The notes under the pieces: model-generated
Told to the model about the DNA's origin: nothing
The model's input: only the letters and a program-made list of their open reading frames with translations
Database searches by the model: none
In this document: in pieces, positions 44,259 to 49,593 of the stretch
Layout: every line of letters starts with the position of its first letter
Numbering within the stretch: the stretch's first letter is position 1
Made by a program: the position numbers and the translations under genes
Assembly (NCBI GenBank): GCA_025363015.1
Contig: JANYEQ010000110.1
Coordinates: forward strand, 1-49,593
Direction of reading: 5' to 3'
Length of the DNA stretch: 49,593 nt
DNA from: Bacteroidota bacterium
GTDB taxonomy: Bacteria > Bacteroidota > Bacteroidia > B-17B0 > Aurantibacillaceae

Positions 44259-45148
44259 TAAAAAGCAAAGCCAATATTTATACCAACATATAGTTTAGGT
44301 AAAAAAGAGATGCTACTTTGGGTTTTACTTGTGTTGTTTTTTTGTTGACGAGAAGGTTGTTGTTTATTTGCCTCGTAATTAAATTGGGTTTTATAATCAC
44401 CGCGTAAATTAAAGCCACCAATGCCAAAAAATGTTTTAATAAAAAAATTTGGTAAAATAGTTGTATGGGTACCAATATTAAAAATAGTTGCAAATTGATT
44501 ACTGCTTGTGGGTTTAAAGGAAATGGTGGAGGATGTTTGCCCACCTATGGTTACACTATCTATTGTAACTATGTTATAACTAAAATTGGTTTGCTTAAAC
44601 AAAATACAATAAGTTATACTTGTTTTTTTTGAAAATGCTTTTGGGTAATAGTTAAGGTAAATGCCTAAATCGTAATTTTTTTTAGCGTTGTTTAAAATAC
44701 TTATATATGCATTTGTGCCAATAGAGTGTATGTTAAAATTATAGGCGCCCATTATACCCAAGCCTATTTTTTTATTTTGCAATATGCGCTCGTAAAAGGC
44801 AGAAGCATCGGCATTGCAAAGCGCTAAAGCATTATAAGAAAGTAAATTATAATTAAACAGAGGCTTATTTTGGATATGAATGTTGTTTTTTTGTACAGAA
44901 TTGGTATTTATAATTTTAGATTGGGTTGGCAAATTAAAAACATCAATAGTTCCATTTTTATACTCAATTAATAATACATTTTGTGTTAAAATAGTTTCGG
45001 TGGTAGAATCGGTTTGGGCAATAATAGTATCGGCACTTATTTGTAATACTTGTAATTGTTTACTTAAACCATTTATATAGTATATTTTATCTTGCGCACT
45101 TAAGTTAATGCAAAGGCAATATGTTAAAAAAAGCAAGTAAAAACGCAT
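44258..45148 (-). CDS. Exported barrel-type protein of unknown function (paralogue)
   Basis: The ATG at 45148 is chosen because it starts directly with a signal peptide (MRFYLLFLTYCLCINLSAQ); the frame is open to an ATG at 45193, which would add 15 residues before the signal. The ~296-residue product has the opening DKIYYINGLSKQLQVLQIS, a beta-domain (about 20-75) and a C-terminal region of strands ending KLYVGINIGFAF with a terminal Phe, as in outer-membrane barrels. It is related in layout to the next gene. A TACCTTTG element (45161-45154 on this strand) sits 5 bp before the ATG, suggesting a very short or absent leader if real. Confidence 0.7.
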   Translation of the reverse strand: MRFYLLFLTYCLCINLSAQDKIYYINGLSKQLQVLQISADTIIAQTDSTTETILTQNVLLIEYKNGTIDVFNLPTQSKIINTNSVQKNNIHIQNKPLFNYNLLSYNALALCNADASAFYERILQNKKIGLGIMGAYNFNIHSIGTNAYISILNNAKKNYDLGIYLNYYPKAFSKKTSITYCILFKQTNFSYNIVTIDSVTIGGQTSSTISFKPTSSNQFATIFNIGTHTTILPNFFIKTFFGIGGFNLRGDYKTQFNYEANKQQPSRQQKNNTSKTQSSISFLPKLYVGINIGFAF

Positions 45149-45153
45149 AAAAC

Positions 45154-45161
45154 CAAAGGTA
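45154..45161 (-). promoter_or_regulatory. Possible -7 element at the start of the minus-strand gene group
   Basis: The minus strand reads TACCTTTG, a perfect TAnnTTTG match, just 5 bp upstream of the ATG at 45148. If used, the transcript would be nearly leaderless. No -33 element is evident, so it may be a chance match. Confidence 0.25.
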
Positions 45162-45247
45162 GCAAAAAGATTTAATTTTAAGTTATGGTTCATATTGGCC
45201 TGTAATAATTGTTAATTAATTACATCATAATTCAATACTTTTTTTTG

Positions 45248-45255
45248 TATCTTTG
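45248..45255 (+). promoter_or_regulatory. Predicted -7 element for the large T9SS cargo gene
   Basis: TATCTTTG followed by C, a perfect TAnnTTTG match in the 103-bp intergenic gap, 41 bp before the ATG at 45297. This is the best-placed promoter element in the window. Confidence 0.55.
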
Positions 45256-45296
45256 CATAGTAAATAATTCAATTTTAATATTAAAATAAAATAACC

Positions 45297-48200
45297 ATGA
45301 AAAAAATATACAATGTATTTGCAACACTTTTATTGGTAGTTGTTTTTCAAAATTCTATAAAAGCGCAATGTATTTCTGCCTCACAATACGGTAGTTCTAC
45401 TTCTAGTGTGCCAGGTGCATACACCATTACAACCTGTAATTTTGCAGGCGAATTTAGTGTATTAACGTTAAACGTGGCGGGCACATACACATTTGCTTCA
45501 AATGTTGCTACCGATTATTTAACCTTAACGGCAGGTTCTAGCACAGTATCGCTGGGTAATGGTACAACACCCATTGTTGTAACATTAACGGCATCGGGCA
45601 CATACAATTTGCACGTAGCCGATTCGCCAACTTGTGGTATTAATAATACGTGCCGTACAACTTCTTATACCTTAGCAGCTTCACCTGGTTCGCCAACAAT
45701 AATTACGCAACCTACTAATAAGGGTGGTTGTGTTGGCTCTAACGTTAGTTTTATTACTAGTGCTACCCCAACAAATTGCACCTACCAGTGGCAAGAAAGT
45801 ACCGGCGGACCTTTTACTAATTTAACCAATACAGGAGTTTATAGTGGTGTTACCACAAAAACATTAAATTTAACTGGTTTAGTAGGTACTATGAATGGCT
45901 ACAACTACCAATGTATTATTACAAACTCTGTGGCTAGTGTAACTACCAATTCGGCAAATTTATCAGTAATTAATAACGGTGCATTACCTTTATTAGAAGA
46001 TTTTAATTCGTCACTAGCAACTCCCACTTTATGGATAAATAACCCAAGTGCACAATGGCAAGTAATGAGTGCGCATGGTACAGGAGGTTCAAACGCAATG
46101 ACGCGAAATTTATATGGCACATTTTCAACCTTAGTGGATATTACTACCGTTAAAGTTGGACCTGCTACACCAAGTACCGCTATTAGTTTTGATTACCGTT
46201 TAATGAATTGGAGTGGTTATCCAACAGGAGGCCCACTAACACTAGCAAATTATGCAAATGATTCGTTAAATGTTTATGTATCTAACAATTGTGGTTCTAC
46301 TTATACCTTATTAGCGTCTATAAATGCGGGCAATCATATTGTTTCTACCAGTCATGTAAATAAATCTTACTCGTTGGCGGCTTATGCGGGATCAAATTTG
46401 GTATTTAAGTTTATTGGAAAAAAAGACCCATCGGGTACTGGCGATTATTATGTAGATGTGGATAATATAAACATTTCAAATATTGTAGCTAACGACGTTG
46501 GTATTAGCGCATTTGTTAATCCGCCAGCAGGGCAGCCTTGTTATAGTGCTGCTGAACCAATAGTAGTAGTGGTTAAAAATTATGGTATTAATACCATTAG
46601 TAATATACCTGTAAAAGTATTAGTTACAGGTGCGGTTACCCAAACATTAAGTGCTATATACACTCCAACATTAGCATCAACAGCTACTGCTATTTTTACG
46701 GTTAATACTTTAAACATGACAACCGCTGGCGTTTATAACTTTAAGGCTTATACTACTTTTGCAGGTGACCCAACTTTAGGTAACGATACTTTACTTCCAG
46801 TAGTTACTCGCACGGTTGTGGCATCGCTTCCGTTACCTTATACTCAAAATTTTAATGCTTCTACCATTTTTCCAGCAAATTGGATAAATAGCCCAACCGA
46901 CCCATGGGCTGTTATAGCAACACATGGCACATTAGGAAGTAATGGTATGACACGTAATTTATTTAGTAGCATTGTAAAAGTAGAAGCGGATATGCCGCGT
47001 TTAGGAGTAATTACTCCAAGTACATCTATTAGTTTTGATTATCGCTATGTTAATTATAGCGGCTACCCATCAACAGCTACTTCAACAGTTGATTTAGTAG
47101 GCGATTCATTAAAATTAATGATTTCTACTAATTGTGGTGCAACATATAGTGTGGTTGGTTTGGTAACAAGTGCTAATCATATTAGTACAACTTCGTTTGC
47201 TAACAAATCTTACCCATTAGCCTCGTATGCGGGTAGTAACGCTATTTTTAAATTTTTAGCAGTGCGTACGGCTTCAAATCCAACGGATTATTATATTGAT
47301 GTTGATAATATTAATTTATTTAATGCAACGGCAATTGATGCTGGAGTAAGTGCATTAGTATCTCCTAACACATCTACTTGTACATCGGCTGCTACACCAG
47401 TAGTAGTTACTATTAAAAATTATGGTGTGGGTGTTATCTCTAATGTTCCAGTAACAGTAACGGTTGCGCCAACAGGCCAAACCATAACCGCAACTTACAC
47501 AGGTAGTATTGCCATTGGAGCTACGGTAAACTTTACAGTTGGAACTGTAAACTTAAGTACAGGCGGCACATTTACGTTTACATCGGGTAGTAATATTGCA
47601 GGTGATGGAAATAATACTAACGATATTTTTATTGCTAGTTATACTACTTCAAATCCTGTGGTAACTATTAATGGTGCAGTGGCTATTTGTTTAGGTAACT
47701 CCAGTACTCTAACGGCTAACGGTACAGCAAGTAGTTATACTTGGAGTACTGGCTCAAATGCTGCAAGTATAGTAGTTACACCTACAGCTAATACTACTTA
47801 TTCAATTACTGGAACAAATTCTATATCGTGTGTGGCAACCAACACTATTGCTATTTCGGTTCAAAATCCTACCATTACTGCTACTGGCACTATAGTGTGT
47901 GGTAGCCCAGCAAATGGTACATTAACAGCAAATAGCTTTAGTCCTTCCACTATTAATTGGTATGCTTCACCTACTAGTACCGTTTCGCTGGCAACAGGTG
48001 GTTCTTATAGTGTAACAGCAGCAAGTACCACTACCTATTATGCTGAAGCAAGTTCAACCGCAACGGGTTCGTTATTTACAACTTTAATTGCGGGTAATGG
48101 TTTTAATGGTAATATGTTTGATGTTACTGCTTTAAGCAACATAACTTTAAATGGAGTGGATTGGCATTTTAATAGCACCACAACTTCTACGGTTGAGGTT

Positions 48201-49298
48201 TGGTATCGTGTAGGTTCATTTGTTGGTTTCGAATCATCGAACGTAGGATGGACGCAAGCCTTTACCGGAACGGTAACGCCTTTAGGAACGGGTTCTTTAA
48301 CAACAATACCAGGAACCTTTGCAATAAATGTACCAGCAGGACAAACGTATGGTATTTATGTAACTACAAATGGTGGCTCAGGGATTAACTACACAAATGG
48401 AACAGCTTTAGGGAATTTATACGCCTCAAATGCTGATTTACAATTATTTGAAGGCAAGGGTGGCGGTTACTTTAGTGTTTTAAATTCGCCACGTATATTT
48501 AATGGTCAATTGCGTTATGATAAGCAAGGTTGTACAAGCCCACGTGTGCCTGTAGTATTTACCGTAACGCCAAGTGCAAGTATAACTGCAGTTGCAAGTG
48601 CAACTACAATTTGTGCAGGACAAACAGCTACATTAACGGCAAATGGCGCCAGTAATTATACTTGGACACCAGGTTTACAAACCACATCAGTAATTGTTAT
48701 TACCCCTACGGTGAATACAACTTATACTGTATTGGGTGGTTCGGGAACATGTACCGGTACTGCAGTTCAGAGTATGTCAGTTAAACCATCGCCTAATTTA
48801 TTAGTTACCCCTACATCAGCATCTATTTGTACTACAGGCGGTTCGGCTACTTTAACAGCCAGTGGGGCTTCAAATTATACGTGGTCGCCAGCTAATTTTG
48901 CAGGTAGTTCTAACATTCCAAACGTCGTAGTAAGTCCTTCTGTAAGTACTGTATATAGTGTTACATCAAGCAATACAGTAGGTTGTACTTCTATTAAAAC
49001 TGTAACTGTACTTATTATTAATTGCATTGGTATTGCAAAAAATAATTTAGTAATTGAAAATACTTTGGTATATCCAAACCCTACTAGTGGTTTGGTAACC
49101 GTTATTGTTGAAAATAATACAGGTAATTATACGTTTGAAGCCTTTGATGTAATAGGCAAGTTAGTTTACAAAAATAATTTAGTAAAAGCCGAAAGTTTAA
49201 TTAATATTGGTGCACTAGCTAATGGTTTGTACACTTATAAAATCACTTCAGTAAATACTAAGCAAGTAATTAAAGAGGGTAAATTAATTAAAGAATAG
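45297..49298 (+). CDS. Large secreted protein with T9SS type A sorting domain
   Basis: The 1333-residue protein has a signal peptide (MKKIYNVFATLLLVVVFQNS, ending IKAQ). An N-terminal region with PQTP-type Ig-like domains (about 30-225) precedes two copies of a ~170-residue jelly-roll-like domain (about 228-400 and 515-685), each opening L-P-L-x-x-x-F-N and closing in a YYVDVDNINI- or YYIDVDNINL-type strand. Each copy is followed by a CARDB-like Ig domain with VVVKNYGINTIS or VVTIKNYGVGVIS. PKD/Ig-like units of the TLTANG-type repeat follow (about 800-1240), and a type A C-terminal sorting domain ends the chain (VYPNPTSGLVTVIVEN, KQVIKEGKLIKE). It is presumably exported to the cell surface or medium by the T9SS; the ligand is unknown. 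Confidence 0.88.
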   Translation: MKKIYNVFATLLLVVVFQNSIKAQCISASQYGSSTSSVPGAYTITTCNFAGEFSVLTLNVAGTYTFASNVATDYLTLTAGSSTVSLGNGTTPIVVTLTASGTYNLHVADSPTCGINNTCRTTSYTLAASPGSPTIITQPTNKGGCVGSNVSFITSATPTNCTYQWQESTGGPFTNLTNTGVYSGVTTKTLNLTGLVGTMNGYNYQCIITNSVASVTTNSANLSVINNGALPLLEDFNSSLATPTLWINNPSAQWQVMSAHGTGGSNAMTRNLYGTFSTLVDITTVKVGPATPSTAISFDYRLMNWSGYPTGGPLTLANYANDSLNVYVSNNCGSTYTLLASINAGNHIVSTSHVNKSYSLAAYAGSNLVFKFIGKKDPSGTGDYYVDVDNINISNIVANDVGISAFVNPPAGQPCYSAAEPIVVVVKNYGINTISNIPVKVLVTGAVTQTLSAIYTPTLASTATAIFTVNTLNMTTAGVYNFKAYTTFAGDPTLGNDTLLPVVTRTVVASLPLPYTQNFNASTIFPANWINSPTDPWAVIATHGTLGSNGMTRNLFSSIVKVEADMPRLGVITPSTSISFDYRYVNYSGYPSTATSTVDLVGDSLKLMISTNCGATYSVVGLVTSANHISTTSFANKSYPLASYAGSNAIFKFLAVRTASNPTDYYIDVDNINLFNATAIDAGVSALVSPNTSTCTSAATPVVVTIKNYGVGVISNVPVTVTVAPTGQTITATYTGSIAIGATVNFTVGTVNLSTGGTFTFTSGSNIAGDGNNTNDIFIASYTTSNPVVTINGAVAICLGNSSTLTANGTASSYTWSTGSNAASIVVTPTANTTYSITGTNSISCVATNTIAISVQNPTITATGTIVCGSPANGTLTANSFSPSTINWYASPTSTVSLATGGSYSVTAASTTTYYAEASSTATGSLFTTLIAGNGFNGNMFDVTALSNITLNGVDWHFNSTTTSTVEVWYRVGSFVGFESSNVGWTQAFTGTVTPLGTGSLTTIPGTFAINVPAGQTYGIYVTTNGGSGINYTNGTALGNLYASNADLQLFEGKGGGYFSVLNSPRIFNGQLRYDKQGCTSPRVPVVFTVTPSASITAVASATTICAGQTATLTANGASNYTWTPGLQTTSVIVITPTVNTTYTVLGGSGTCTGTAVQSMSVKPSPNLLVTPTSASICTTGGSATLTASGASNYTWSPANFAGSSNIPNVVVSPSVSTVYSVTSSNTVGCTSIKTVTVLIINCIGIAKNNLVIENTLVYPNPTSGLVTVIVENNTGNYTFEAFDVIGKLVYKNNLVKAESLINIGALANGLYTYKITSVNTKQVIKEGKLIKE

Positions 49299-49315
49299 TT
49301 TAAAATAATATACAC

Positions 49316-49352
49316 AAAAAAAGCGTTTTGGTTTAGTCAAAACGCTTTTTTT
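49316..49352. terminator. Strong bidirectional terminator
   Basis: Perfect 15-bp stem (left arm 49316-49330, right arm 49338-49352, arms aaaaaaagcgttttg and its complement) with loop gtttagt. The A-run on one side and T-run on the other let it stop transcription in both directions, 17 bp after the cargo gene stop. It fits a convergent gene on the right. Confidence 0.9.
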
Positions 49353-49404
49353 AGTATTATATAGATGCTAGTTGCATAAGAAGCAAATATAAAACGCCTA
49401 TTTA

Positions 49405-49593
49405 TTATTTACAATGATTTAACTGTATTATGGACTGAATACCAGCAAAACAACCAACAAAAACCCCTATACATTTGATTGTTAGTGGTTTATGTTTTTT
49501 AAACGTGGAGAATGATGAAACTAACACCAATAAGTGCAACACTATAAAAAGCATAGAGGGCTTATTTAAAGCACTTGCTACCGATATTGTAGC
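49405..49593 (-). CDS. Possible partial membrane protein gene at the right edge
   Basis: The minus strand is open from the window edge to a TAA at 49405-49407, giving the last 62 residues of a possible protein. They contain two hydrophobic segments (MLFIVLHLLVLVSSF and CIGVFVGCFAGIQSII) separated by a KKHK loop, and end NHCK. The bidirectional terminator lies directly downstream, as expected for convergent genes. The layout loosely recalls small MerC-like membrane proteins, but the sequence is too short to assign. Start and N-terminus are outside the window. Confidence 0.4.
   Translation of the reverse strand, partial: ATISVASALNKPSMLFIVLHLLVLVSSFSTFKKHKPLTIKCIGVFVGCFAGIQSIIQLNHCK

Noticed and set aside
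1-49593. tRNA, rRNA, CRISPR array, insertion sequence or prophage
   Set aside because: No clover-leaf region with a CCA-type end, regularly spaced direct repeats, transposase motif or phage structural gene was recognised on either strand. The few short intergenic gaps leave little room for them.

Overview
The window comes from the chromosome of a Bacteroidota (Bacteroidetes) bacterium with an AT-rich genome (about one third G+C by eye). The assignment rests on a PorP/SprF type IX secretion protein, two proteins with type A T9SS C-terminal sorting domains and one with a type B (gliding-motility-type) domain, and families typical of the phylum (DUF1599, DUF3108, DUF3467, DUF4340, the long PurF-like amidotransferase). 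Shine-Dalgarno sequences are generally absent, and several genes have a TAnnTTTG -7 promoter element. The order or genus cannot be resolved from the sequence alone. No rRNA, tRNA, CRISPR array, insertion sequence or phage gene was seen.

Layout. 1-0.8 kb: the end of a SpoIIE-type phosphatase and a small conserved protein. 0.9-4.8 kb: two exported proteins that both end in SPOR-like modules; the larger joins an outer-membrane barrel, calcium-binding-type repeats and three such modules. 4.8-7.8 kb: pssA, a DUF3108 protein and an acyltransferase, i.e. lipid and envelope functions. 8.0-9.9 kb: gyrB. 9.9-12.9 kb: a lipoprotein divergent from a small potassium-channel-like protein, a glycosyltransferase and a DUF1801 protein. 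13.1-15.5 kb: two small proteins and a DEAD-box helicase. 15.6-18.5 kb: a secreted SBBP-repeat T9SS cargo protein. 18.5-19.9 kb: DUF1599 protein and folP, head to head. 19.9-24.9 kb (minus strand): CotH-like type B cargo, PorP/SprF protein and DUF4340 protein in an apparent operon. 25.0-34.6 kb: PurF-like enzyme, a 1498-residue exported protein of unknown role, hflX and a membrane glycosyltransferase that lacks a standard start codon. 34.6-36.6 kb: BNR propeller protein and YqeY. 36.7-37.2 kb: a decayed toxin-antitoxin pair. 37.3-40.4 kb: pntA and pntB, separated by a REP-like inverted repeat. 40.6-45.2 kb (minus strand): two related small barrel-type proteins, a YjjG-like HAD phosphatase, a GlcD-like oxidase and a DUF6624 protein. 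45.3-49.3 kb: a large T9SS type A cargo protein, a strong bidirectional terminator and a possible partial gene at the right edge.

Most of the window is housekeeping and envelope biology. The least ordinary parts are the barrel/SPOR fusion, the channel-like protein with an altered selectivity filter, the CotH-like protein that has lost its predicted metal-binding aspartates beside a PorP/SprF partner, the glycosyltransferase without ATG/GTG/TTG start, the relic toxin-antitoxin locus, and two head-to-head gene pairs whose predicted promoters lie inside each other's genes. I did not find a clear new defence or mobile system.
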